Part shown: piece after piece, positions 22,298 through 32,572 of the stretch
How positions within the stretch are numbered: position 1 is the first letter of the stretch
Layout: each line of letters begins with the position of its first letter
Assembly: GCF_910592395.1 (NCBI RefSeq)
Contig: NC_088319.1
Location: 10,294,001-10,358,000 of the forward strand
DNA from: Lineus longissimus
Taxonomy: Eukaryota; Nemertea; Pilidiophora; Heteronemertea; Lineidae
Reading direction: 5' to 3'
Length of the DNA stretch: 64,000 nt
Position numbers and translations under genes: made by a program
The notes under the pieces: model-generated
The model's input: the letters and a program-made list of their open reading frames with translations, nothing else
The model's database searches: none
What the model was told of the DNA's origin: nothing

Positions 22298-23010
22298 TAC
22301 AGTCCCAATCACAACTGACATCCCTAAATAATTCGCGTCAGTTGCCACTCGGCTCGACATTTTCTGCATTGATTTGACGTCACCGCATTGACGCCCTGCG
22401 TTGCACCGGACGTCATGTGAATTTTCACTCCTTTGGCGTAATCACAATCATTAATCTTGAAATTGAATCGCCATAGATATTTTACGGGAATTCCGTGAGA
22501 GTAACGTTTTTAAGTAGACACGCGATTACAAATAACCTAACTGAGAGGATTGAAATATCGTCATTGCTTTCACCGAGCGGTACAAGTGGTCTGAGGGGAC
22601 GACAAATGTGACCCGCTCTACCAAAACTAGGCGCTTGTCGCATCTGAACTTGACAGGTTGATATGGACTTGTTGTTCATTTCCCTATTGTAGACCTTTTG
22701 TGAAATGTGACCAAATCAGTTTGTAATAGATTTCACAAAAGGTCTACAATAGGGAAATGAACAACAAGTCCGTATCAACCTGTCAAGTTCAGATGCGACA
22801 AGCACCTAGTTTTGGTAGAGCGGGTCACAAATAATCTCGATCAACCTGTTTTGCGTAACTTGTAAGTCACCTGCGTGCCACTGATGCGCTCTTGGGCATC
22901 AATGACACGACACTTGCACACAACTCCGTGCACAACTTGTGCGCAAGTGACACGCAAGTTGCGTGTAACTGACGCGAAGCAGATGGGATGTCAATTTTGA
23001 TTTGGACTGT
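22298..23010. mobile_element. MITE family E, copy 1, interrupted by family D
   Basis: The ends are TACAGTCCCAATCACAACTG and the complement (ATGTCAATTTTGATTTGGAC, then TGT). The interior carries many GCGTCA and TGACGC phrases. A complete family D hairpin is inserted at 22607-22828, so this copy is about 710 bp instead of about 230. Confidence 0.75.
22607..22828. mobile_element. MITE family D, copy 2, long near-perfect hairpin nested in family E
   Basis: The left arm runs from GTGACCCGCTCTACCAAAAC through CTGAACTTGACAGGTTGATA to TAGACCTTTTGTGAAAT. The right arm is its reverse complement with only a few mismatches. The arms are about 100 bp with a spacer near 20 bp. AAAT on both sides may be the target duplication. 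The low divergence of the arms suggests recent insertion. Confidence 0.8.
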
Positions 23011-23643
23011 TCTGTAAACATGGTAAACCCGGAAATACTCCCTTGCCTTTTATTTTCACATTTTCATAATTACAGATATTAAATTGTGAAAAGATATGGC
23101 TAGGAAAATGACTTACTAATTGAAAGTACTGCTGCGTGGTTTTCTTCCGTGTTCGGAATTTTTAAAAGCGTAGTTGTCAAAACACTAAATTAAAAGTATG
23201 CTAAATTGCAATTTCACCAAACCGTGCAGTAAAATGGCTACAAGTTTGGGTTTACAGTACGGCATGTATCCATATAGAATATAAAATAACATTATCAGTT
23301 ACCAGGCAACAGAAATAACAAAAATTCTCCAATGGCTATATCACATGGTAAAATATCCATATTCACCTTTGAGAGAGCCAAACATTTTGAGCTAATAAAG
23401 CGGTGTGACCCATGCAGAGTGTAGAAATATAATCAAAGATTTACTGAATTGGTTTAGGCCATCATTTCAAGTAACAGTTCCAATCTAAAATCAAAGAAAG
23501 CAAATTAATATTTTAATCTCGATGAAATAGCTGGCACATAATCATCATAGCACTATGGCAGGCAGTGTCTTACATTAGGATTGGAACCTTTAATATAAGG
23601 TTTACCTCTCTCAGAAAATCTATCACCCACAAAACCCTGGGTA

Positions 23644-23877
23644 TACAGTCCAAATCACAATTGTCATCCCTAAATTCGGGTCATTGGCGCGTCATTTGTG
23701 CGTTATTGACGCACTACCCAGCAGGTAGGTCGTGCGCAAGACAAACGTAGGTCGAGCGTAATTAACGCAAAAATAGAGATAAGCGCATCACCGGTGCGTC
23801 GTTGATGCGCATCTCTAGCGTACGTTCCGCGTCACTGACGCGAAGCAGGACGGATGTCAATTGTGATTCGGACTGTA
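23644..23877. mobile_element. MITE family E, copy 2
   Basis: The ends are TACAGTCCAAATCACAATTG and CAATTGTGATTCGGACTGTA. The interior is unusually CpG-rich for this window, with repeated GCGTCA, GCGTCATTTGTGCG and TGACGCGAAGCAGGA. Confidence 0.8.
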
Positions 23878-24433
23878 TATTTAACAGTGGCCAGGTTACT
23901 GAGGAAGGCAAAATCTACTTCACTCGACCATGTTAGCCAACACAGGGGCAATGTTCTCAGCAACATTTCAGAAAAGTTGCAAGCAAGATTCACTGCAGTG
24001 AGGCTTTAATAAAGTCAGTCATCCTAAAACTCATCAAGAACTGATCCAATTTTCATACCAGTTTTTCCAGACAGACAATACAAATTTTGATTTAAGTTTT
24101 AAGTACATAATGCTAACACAGCAGAGTAAGGAAGTTCAGCTGACTAATCGCGATCAGTTCTTGAAGACTTCAGGCCATCACGTCACAAGTCCCGGAATGT
24201 TAAAATATGGTGCTGTCAAAGCTAACTCGCCTAAAATCACCAATGGAATCATCCACTCAAAAGTCTTTTTTCATCAATGGGTGAAACCATTTCATATATT
24301 TAGGTACAACAGAATGAACTGTGTCATAACCAGAAATACCTAGGATCACAAATGGAGCAATCCATTTTACACTCCATTTTACAAAGAATTCTCAATGAAT
24401 GGATGAAACCATTTTGATTGAGGTAAGGCAGGT

Positions 24434-25473
24434 TCAGTTGTGAGGCGCCCTCTTTCCCTTCATGTAGTCTATCCAGCGTTCCGCTGTATTTTTTAGAATC
24501 GGATCATCGTCCACTGTACTGAGCAGCAGAATTTGATTGACATGCGTCGTATGGTAGTCCCATCGCGCCAAGTTCGGCGCGACACCCAACGTTATATGCC
24601 TGAGATCGTAAATGGAACCAGAACCTGTGTCAAAGAGTGGAAGCATAACCTTTAATGTATCCATCCCAGAATTGAACAAACGCTCGGCATCATGAACGTA
24701 ATCACTCGGCGCTACGGACTTCAGATCATATAAGCCAATCAGAGAATAGATGAACCCATTCAAAACATAACAACTTGGAATTGTGGGATATTCTTCGAAC
24801 CAATTGTGCTTATCCATGAATTTCGCCAGGACGCCGTTATCCTGACTTTTCACGTCGAATATTTTCGTGGCACGTAATGAGGCGCTTAGATATTTTCTGT
24901 TCCCTGTTCGTATGTAAGCGCGGGTTAAAGTTGACATGGCTTGACCTTGTGCCATCGCCGAGTACCATCCCGGTGGTAGCTCTAACGCGCCATTGGCTAA
25001 TTTCCTAGTCACATGCACTGGCCAGCCTCCTCGCTGGTCCTGGTGGTTCACCAGCCAATCAGCCGCCGCGTAAAAATGGTCCAGATGTGCGGCGCTGGAT
25101 AATGTTACATTGTCAACATAACCACTGCCTCGTAACGTCAAACTCACAACCCTGTATATACCTAATTGCGCTTTCCACGATTTCCTGGCTTTTGAGTTTA
25201 AAGCTATCCCTTTTTGTAAATCGGTATTTAACTCTCGACTTAAATGGCTCCAATGTTTATGTAAGCCGACGGCCCCTATGCCGTAATATATGTGATTTTT
25301 TTCCCGCGACAGTACCGTCGGGCTACACACGTAATGTATATGATACATATGTTTATTTTTCGTTTCCACTTTCACAGATATGCTTCCATTGGAGACGAGT
25401 TTGTAGTCGAGGCTGAGGGAGGTGGTTTCGGTGGCATCCAGGTTGAGAGTCACTCCAGCACTAGAGAGAGAAT
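24434..25473 (-). CDS. GLCE: GLCE exon D (terminal, catalytic core)
   Basis: The acceptor is tccgttgcag. It has 346 residues including the split aspartate, then a TAA stop. The (alpha/alpha) barrel core begins near residue 125 of this exon ([19 protein letters not shown]). The active-site tyrosines are at exon residues 229, 289 and 307. The intron before it, 25474-25635, is 162 nt, a multiple of three without an in-frame stop, so the open frame runs on into exon C. Confidence 0.95.
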
Positions 25474-28400
25474 CTGCAACGGAAAATAATAAACAATGAG
25501 AAGGTATCCAAATTAAAATTTGACAGTGCTTTCTGTAGCTCCAACCCAATTTTCTCCACACAGAAAAACAGCCAAGAGGACTGATTTTCATTCCATTCTG
25601 ACTGCACGAAACCAACTGCATCAACCCAATTTTACCTTTTGAAACAAACTTTATCACTTTTTGATGCAGGTCCTTCGCCTCGACAGCTGTGACGGAACTC
25701 TTCCCCTCCTGCGTCATCCACTTAGCACCGTCGTCTGCGCCATCTTCGTATATCTCCGTCAGCGGTTCCTTCTCCACCAGAAACTTGCTATAGTGACTCA
25801 AACCAAACTGAGCAATTTGAATCGGGTAGAAGTAACCCTGGGGTCCCCACTGTGTCGATAGAGGTACGCCTGGAGAATAGAATGTTTGGGGTTATAAAAT
25901 TCATTGAAAGGTTCTGTCACTTAAAGGAATGGGCAGCTTTTTACTGTATGTTTGTTCCTCTTCTTCTTTGTTCCTATAAATCATCAATTCCTTCAACATT
26001 TGTCAATTCCTTCAACATTTGTCAATTCCTTCAACATTTTCAAACTCTTTGGTTAAAAGACCCTGCTTAAATTTATGACCTACCACATTACGTATGCTTA
26101 ATATCATGGCCAAGATGCCTCAGAGATAAGAACTCAAATTTGCATAAGACCTTGAGGTACTGGTTCTAATATCTAAGTGACAGGTCCAAATGATACTAGC
26201 TATATCTAATAACATCCTCCCCCCAGGAGGAGTATTCCAAAGACATGTTAACATTATGATTAAACATGGTATTTCTAGAGCATATTTAAGAGGGGGAGGG
26301 GTCCAGCGGGACGTGCCCACTCTTATTTCATAAAACCTACATGCATTAAACTGATCTTGAAATTCAGAAACTAAATTGACCAATATTTTGAATGTGGAGA
26401 AAGGGTCCCCTCTCACTGAAACCTCTATCAGCGCCAGAATTTTGAGGTAAGATTTGAGAAAAGACCTTATCGTGCGGATATATGAAGCTAGATTTTTGGT
26501 ACAAGGCAAAACACTCTGGTTGTAGCGCTGATTGAGCAGCTGGTTTTAGGGAAGACCACGGCTGATGTGTGAAGTCAGATAATAACCCCTACTGAAGTTA
26601 ATCTCAGACTATAAACTTCAACTTTAACATTCATTGAGTTTTTAATTTGAGAATTTACATGGAAATGCATCAAAAATCAATTCATATTCATTTGGAAAAA
26701 GATCAAGATGGATTAAGTAACTGGCTTCAAATCTGTATAGAGCAGCAGTTAGCCATTAGCTTCCAATCAGGCTGTGGTAGCAGATTCAAAATTCTCAGAA
26801 ATGTGGTTTACCGCGTTTTGGAAGAGAACTCTTCCCCTGCTCCCACCCTAAAGCAGCTTCGCAAAGGATTGGTCCTGCAATGGTTAACACAGCCTTCCTG
26901 GTCCGCCAGTCACCACAGACAGGCCAGGATATGGACATAACTCGCCTGTGGAAGGGTTCCGGTCCCCTGCCGCCAACGCTGTCGGCCGTATCAAGTATGA
27001 CACGAGAGCAAATATCGGAGTTAATATCCAGAAATTGCCCCTCTTCTGTTTACGTTAGGGAGAATGGAGTGGGCGACACATTTGGCCGGTCTTACTCGGT
27101 TATTGAAAATCTATACTCATATATGAATGCCTGACCTTTCATAGCTGGCTCAGGAGCTGAATCGGAGGGCAAGGTGACATGATGACCATCTCCTCCAAGG
27201 AACGTACAGCCCTTTTCTCTTCATTCCCAGGAGTTCGAAATTTAATAGTTTGTTTACTATTGAGCTTTTTGACCTTCTGGGTGACTTTATTTCATAACAA
27301 TAACATTCCATAGCATCATGTAGGTTACTTAAGATGACTCAGTCACTTTGTTCTGATTCGAACACCGCCAGGCTCGTCTTGACATGCAAACTTATGATGT
27401 GACATGAGATGCAGTTTGTTTGCCCTTGCTGGCAGGCCTAACAACCCCCAGGAATGCCATTTCGTAGGGGTTGATGTTATCAACATTTGCCCTGATGACC
27501 CTTTGTAACACAGTAGAAAATTAGAAATTTATGACTAGGTGCTAGCGAGCCTTGTTCAAAGGCTATAGACCATGTCTTGGACTAGGTCTGAATTCTCTTA
27601 CTGCGAGGTAAGGGGCATACTGATGTAATGTGTTATTTCATGTGACGTCACCTAATGGAGTTACTGATGTTACACGGCAAGTCACTTAAAATCACCCAAT
27701 GAGAGGGTATTTTGCATTTTTCTGTCATAACATCATTGCAGTGAAACACGAGACTGATAGAGGAACAGAGGCAGGATAGCACAGATTGTCTATAAATTCG
27801 TCAATGTAGGATTTGTGTTTATTCTCAGACTCAATGGACGGGTTAAGTGCGTTGCCAAGAGATACAAACTGACTGCTTAGAAATGCACTCATATCATAGC
27901 CACGAAGATCACTATTTTGCCAATTTCAACATGAAGCTATGAATATTCCGAGTGACGTTGCTTAAAGCTGCGTGAAAACGAATACCATGACCTAAACCCC
28001 TAATGTAAATTTTTGTGGGTGTTTTCTTTTCATGGATTTTACAATATTTCAGTAACGCAGCTTTAACACACAGGAGAGGGTTAATAAACAACTGCAACAT
28101 AAATGACAGCGGCATAAAGATTTCATGTAAATTTCTAATAATCGTAAAAATCTGATACATCTTGTTCGTAATGACTAAAACATACCAGCTGTCACCAATC
28201 AGATTCTTGAAAAGAAAACCTTGCTCCACACTATGACACACTATCAAATTTTGTTTCTCTGAGTTTACGAGGCAATCTGTTTTACTGATGACATTTTCAT
28301 GAGGCTCCATTGATATAATTCTTCTTCTTTTGCATTTGCTCTGCACTTGGAGGTGATTTTCTACAGGGAGTATTCCTCCTCCAAGGCGGGATGGGTATTT

Positions 28401-29867
28401 ATGTGTGACACTATGGCTATGCACCAATTGGGTTTATTGGCATAGTGAATCCAACTACTGCGAGAGCTTGAGTCCACGCAAGCTACTCATGTTTCTCACT
28501 TGGTGGGGTCTTTAACCTGCCCTGGCATAGACACCAGATACAAGGAACCTTGGTTTTAGGTCTCATTCAAAGAACTGTGAATAGCCACATCTGTTCAACC
28601 AGTAATACAATCCTGGGTTCTCCCCGGGATCGAACCCGGGCCCTTTTGCGAGGTAGCCAGCAGTGTTAACCACCAGGCTGTGAAGTTCCCTTGTCAGATT
28701 TTTTCAAAATTATTGCATTTATGACACTCATCATTGAACTCTTCTACTCTTTCAGCTGTTCCGATACTTACCTTCCCTCCCACTGATGCACTTGACTCGA
28801 TCCCGCACCTCCACGTTGTAGTGATCGAACGACATGAAGATCCCGTCTGTCGTGTATTTCCCGCGTGGCTTGTAAATGCGCGAGTAGCTGTGTTGCCACT
28901 CGAACCGCTCGAACCCGTTCCCCTGGATGATGCGACCGTACACCTAGAAAAGTTACGATACAAGATATTTTTATGGCTAAAAGAATATAAAATCTACAAA
29001 GGTGAGATTTGCCAATATGAACCTAAGATGGTCTTTCTATAAAATGTTGATCAAAATGTTAGTTGTAGATTTCTTTCAAATAAGGTAGGTAGGTTTCTTT
29101 CAAATATGGCAGGTTTCTTTCAAGTATATATGTACTAAAATAAGGTAGGTTTCTTCCAAATAATGAAGGTATTTTTATTCCAATAAGGTACCGCTATGTT
29201 TCTTTCAAATAAGGTAGGTAGGTTTCTTTCAAATATGGTAGGTTTCTTTCAAGTATATATGTACTAAAATAAGGTAGGCTTCTTCCAAATAATGAAGGTA
29301 TTTTTATTCCAATAAGGTACCGCTATGTTTCTTGCAAATAAGGTAGCTAGGTTTCTTTCAAATATGGTAGGTTTCTTTAAGTATATGTAAATAAGGTAGG
29401 TTTCTTCCAAATAATGCAGGCTGGTTTCTATCAAATAAGGTCAGTGTTGGTCAAATCATATAGGTTTCTTTCAGATGACACTTACAAAGTCACATTCCTT
29501 ATGGTAAAGGCTGAAATTCTCCATGGGTGAACAAGATTTCCAAGTCCAAAATTCGTTCTGAAGTGTCATTTTCAACAAAAAAGCTTCAAAAGATTTTTGA
29601 TTTTGATAAAAATAATCCAGAGGACTCTCATCTACGTAAAACTATGTTGACCATCTTACCTCATAATATTTTTGTAAAAAGCTAAAAGGTATATACACTT
29701 CATTGCCCTCTCTCCTAGCTGTAATCGTATATTCGTTATTTACAAGGCATTCGATTGGCTCATATGATATAACCGCGGTCTGGTCGTTTCTCGCACCCTG
29801 GAGGTGGTGGCCGTTGGCAATGCGGTGCTCTGGTGCGTTTTCGTACTTTTGAAATGGCGTCTCTTCC
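24434..29867 (-). CDS. GLCE: Heparan sulfate D-glucuronyl C5-epimerase (N-terminal exon not found)
   Basis: Spliced gene on the minus strand: exons 29660-29867, 28772-28943, 25636-25869 and 24434-25473, all in consistent phase, about 550 residues. Family knowledge: this Golgi type II membrane enzyme converts D-glucuronic acid to L-iduronic acid in heparan sulfate; vertebrate proteins are about 617 residues. Seen here: [85 protein letters not shown], and the C-terminal core. The three tyrosines assigned to catalysis in the family are present: EEYPT, SIYDLRH and RWDYHTTH, with 60 and 18 residue spacings as in vertebrates. About 65-70 N-terminal residues, with the membrane anchor, are missing because their exon is not recognised. 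The C terminus GKRAPHN* matches the family end. Confidence 0.95.
25636..25869 (-). CDS. GLCE: GLCE exon C
   Basis: The acceptor is ctattctccag and the donor gtaaaa. Two bases complete a glycine codon, then 77 codons and one base. It encodes [35 protein letters not shown], an acidic linker and the KVIKFVSKG end. Confidence 0.92.
25972..26040. repeat. 18-bp triplication in a GLCE intron
   Basis: CAATTCCTTCAACATTTGT occurs three times in tandem, the first and last slightly changed. Confidence 0.75.
27177..27231 (+). repeat. Isolated unit of the ~70-bp minisatellite
   Basis: GACATGATGACCATCTCCTC with AAGGAACGTACAG and TCTTCATTCCCAG matches one unit of the array at 12975-16440, about 11 kb away, in the orientation of the left arm. 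It lies in the intron between GLCE exons B and C. Confidence 0.6.
28320..28692 (-). repeat. tRNA-derived SINE
   Basis: The 5' head on the minus strand is tRNA-like: CAGCCTGGTGGTTAACACTG as A box and GGGTTCGATCCCGGG as B box, about 40 bases apart. The body contains AGTAGCTTGCGTGGACTCAA and GCCTTGGAGGAGGAATACTC. The tail is TCCAAGTGCAGAGCAAATGC, then AAGAAGAAGAA. Related copies are at 501-862 and, as a tail only, at 59095-59175. It lies in a GLCE intron in the sense orientation of that gene. Confidence 0.8.
28772..28943 (-). CDS. GLCE: GLCE exon B
   Basis: The acceptor is acttttctag and the donor gtaagt. It has 57 codons plus one base, encoding [20 protein letters not shown] and [18 protein letters not shown]. 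It belongs to the N-terminal beta-rich domain of the enzyme. The intron to exon A holds a ~130-bp tandem repeat, the intron to exon C a SINE. Confidence 0.93.
29045..29460. repeat. Tandem repeat, ~130-bp unit
   Basis: About three units with phrases AAATAAGGTAGGTAGGTTTC, TTCAAATATGGTAGGTTTCT, ATATATGTACTAAAATAAGG and TTATTCCAATAAGGTACCGC. The first two units are nearly identical; the third is shortened. The block lies in the GLCE intron between exons A and B. Confidence 0.8.
29660..29867 (-). CDS. GLCE: GLCE exon A (first visible)
   Basis: The acceptor on the minus strand is ctcattctag and the donor gtaaga. One base completes a split codon and 69 codons follow, ending in phase 0. It encodes a variable stem region, then [20 protein letters not shown] and the [10 protein letters not shown] segment that begins the globular domain. 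The exon before it must end in phase 2. Confidence 0.9.
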
Positions 29868-29939
29868 CTAGAATGAGAAATAGAACAGAACATGAGAAAG
29901 GTGGCAGTTGAAATGAGTATCAGCGGGATGATCTTTTAC

Positions 29940-30167
29940 TACAGTCCAGATCACAATTGACCACCGTCCTACTTCGCATCATTGTCGCGCAACGTACGCG
30001 TGAGTTATGTACCAAGTTGCGCGCCAATGAAGCACCAGTGATGCACTTATCTCTCTATGTTTCGCGTAAATTACGCGTGGCCAACTCTCGACTTACGCAC
30101 GACCTATGCGCTGGGTAGCACGTCAATGACGCGAATTTACAGGATGTCAATTGTGATTTGGACTGTA
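29940..30167. mobile_element. MITE family E, copy 3
   Basis: The ends are TACAGTCCAGATCACAATTG and CAATTGTGATTTGGACTGTA. The interior has the same CpG-rich GCGTCA-type phrases as the other copies. It lies about 70 bp upstream (in gene sense) of GLCE exon A, within the intron preceding it. Confidence 0.8.
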
Positions 30168-30890
30168 TGCATCACTAAACGGCTGGAAAAGAATACCTAA
30201 CTTGGATTTTACTATGACTCAATCTGGTTGGCCTGGGTCTGAAAAATAACCAGAGTTTTCTTGAGCATCTTAAATTTAAGGTTAGGAGAAGGCATCTCAG
30301 TTCTGCATGAAATTTCCTTGATTTCCTTGCATTAACAAGGGACCTCCCGCCGGGAGGACTACAGCGCGGGGGGGGAGCTGCATCTCCAGCGTCTGGGACA
30401 AGAATCAACACGTTCCAAGCCGCAAGCGGCCCATTAAAGCTGCCTCGCAAACAACAACAATCTGTGTGAAAGCCTCCTTCCAAGTCCATCATATATTCCT
30501 AAGCATTCCCCTGATACCCAATTGACGCCGGGGATAACTTCCGAATGATTGATGACAGTAAGATACGCTCCTAGGACAACAGAGCCTTACTTCCGACAGT
30601 CAATTTACGCCAATCGGTCCTCGCAAATTTCCCATCATCCTTTCTATTCTGGAATTCTTGTCGTTGATCGTATAAGAAGAATTAACGCCAGGAGACAAAT
30701 GTATTCGCAGTTTATTCCGGGATTGTTTATATTTATTGCCTCTGTTGACGGTTGGTCCCCATTTATGAGAAACTGCTGAATAAATCATCCCATTGCTGAT
30801 ACAGTGCCATAAAGTCAGGCAGAGGTTTGTGTGGGTATAAAAAGATTTATTTCAAAGGGAGTCTATAGGCACCATCCAATAGGCATAAGA

Positions 30891-31234
30891 TTAAAGCGAA
30901 CTGGAACCGCCGAGCGATTTATTCAACTTTTCGACTTTCACCGCCCGAGAAAGTCAAACTTCCAACTTCCTATTCGAGTTCAGATTTGTAGCTCCGCCCC
31001 CAGTGCCCGAGCATGCGCAGTTCAATTTGTTATTATTGAGAATCATGTGAGAATCACGTGAGTCATGCGATCTTTCATTCATGAATTTTCGTAGTAAATT
31101 CCATAGTAGTGACGTCACTGAATGATTGACAGCTAGGCGCCATGTTTCATTCATGCCTCGTTCTGATCACCCGATACGCGGGAAATGAAAACGAGGTCAT
31201 ACGAACTGGCTTGGCAGTTCCAGTTCGCTTTAAG
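30891..31234. mobile_element. TTAA-ended element carrying promoter-like motifs
   Basis: The left end TTAAAGCGAACTGGAACCGC pairs with the right end GGCAGTTCCAGTTCGCTTTA, then A. The interior has a GC box (GCTCCGCCCCC), an NRF1-like GCATGCGCAG, an E box CACGTG and a CRE TGACGTCA within about 120 bp. It sits about 1 kb upstream of GLCE exon A in gene sense. Confidence 0.65.
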
Positions 31235-32092
31235 GAAATGAAAGTGCCAATAGGGTTCTCTCCTGTCTAAACTGCTCAAGCTTGCACCAGGGGTATATTT
31301 ATTGCTAAACAAAACAGAACCCGCCCTCAACTGTGCATATCAATTACATGAAGACAATCGATTTGACCCCATATCTCTCCCAATAGTCTTCTTTATAAAG
31401 TCAAGTGATTGCAACACTAAACTAACCATTGCTTTCTTCAAGGAATTAGTCTGCAGCTTTTGCTTGATAAATCTTATGACGTTCTTCGCCTCGAAATCTC
31501 CTCATGAGCAAGTATCAAACCAGCATTATCTAAACTTCTAAATGTCGCAATATGCATTCGAAACATGCGCCAAGACTATCACTTCTGCTGACAAGATTGG
31601 CTCTGACAATACTTGATCATAAATAACCTGTCAGCGCGACGTCCAATCTTTCTTGGGATTCCACAACATCGCCTATCAGTATTAAGTGGAGAATATCGTT
31701 ATCTAGAGAGATACATGTAGCTTCCATGCATGCTGAATGCTCGAAACGAGAGGAACATCTGGTGCTGTTGCCATAACTGGCCTTTGTGGGATCATTTTAC
31801 ATCTCTTCCAAATCTGATAATTCTTCGGCGAACTCTTCCAAATCTGATAATTCTTCGGCGAACATTTGCAAAATCTCTTTGATTTATTAGTTATGATGCA
31901 GCATGTTGCATTCAAAACCTGTCCCAAATGGAACCTGAGGGACCTCGGAATGAACAAACCATACAACCAATGGGAATGTATTTTAGTTTTTACTCTGGCA
32001 AGAAATAACCTTTAACCGCGTTATTTTCTAAATACAGTAGAACCTCTCTATTAAGGACTTGTTCCTCTTCCCATTGCACCCAAAGTCGGACT

Positions 32093-32572
32093 GTTGACAT
32101 TAATCTGTGCCTATACTGCCACATCAAGTAGGACTGCTGGTATCAATCTGTGCCCACTACCAGGACTGCTGGCATCAATCTGTGTCAACTGCCACATCAA
32201 GTGGGACGGCTGGCAATAATCTGTGCCAACTGCCACATCAAGTAGGACTGCTGGTATGAATCTGTGCCCACTGCCAGGACTGCTGGTTATAATCTGTGCC
32301 ATCTGCCACATCAGGTCAGACTGCTGGCATTAATCTGTGCCTATACTGCCACATCAGGTCAGACTACTGGCATTAATCTGTGCCTATACTGCCACATCAG
32401 GTCAGACTGCTGGCATTAATCTGTGCCTATACTGCCACATCAGGTCAGACTGCTGGCATTAATCTGTGCCTATACTGCCACATCAGGTCAGACTGCTGGC
32501 ATTAATCTGTGCCTATACTGCCGCATCAGGTCAGACTGCTGGCATTAATCTGTGCCAACTGACAAGTCAATA
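32093..32572. repeat. Tandem repeat, ~43-bp unit, about eleven copies
   Basis: The unit carries CAGACTGCTGGCATTAATCT, then GTGCCTATACTGCCACATCA. Units on the left are diverged and variable in length; those from 32310 on are almost identical. A family B fragment at 32033-32059 directly precedes it. Confidence 0.85.

Noticed and set aside
26120-26509. 129-codon minus-strand frame in a GLCE intron
   Set aside because: No splice sites fitting GLCE phases and no recognised motif.
27912-28427. 171-codon open frame on the minus strand
   Set aside because: It runs from a SINE tail into a GLCE intron and has no recognised motif.
28620-28692. Functional tRNA gene on the minus strand
   Set aside because: The B box is intact but the sequence continues into a SINE body shared with other copies.
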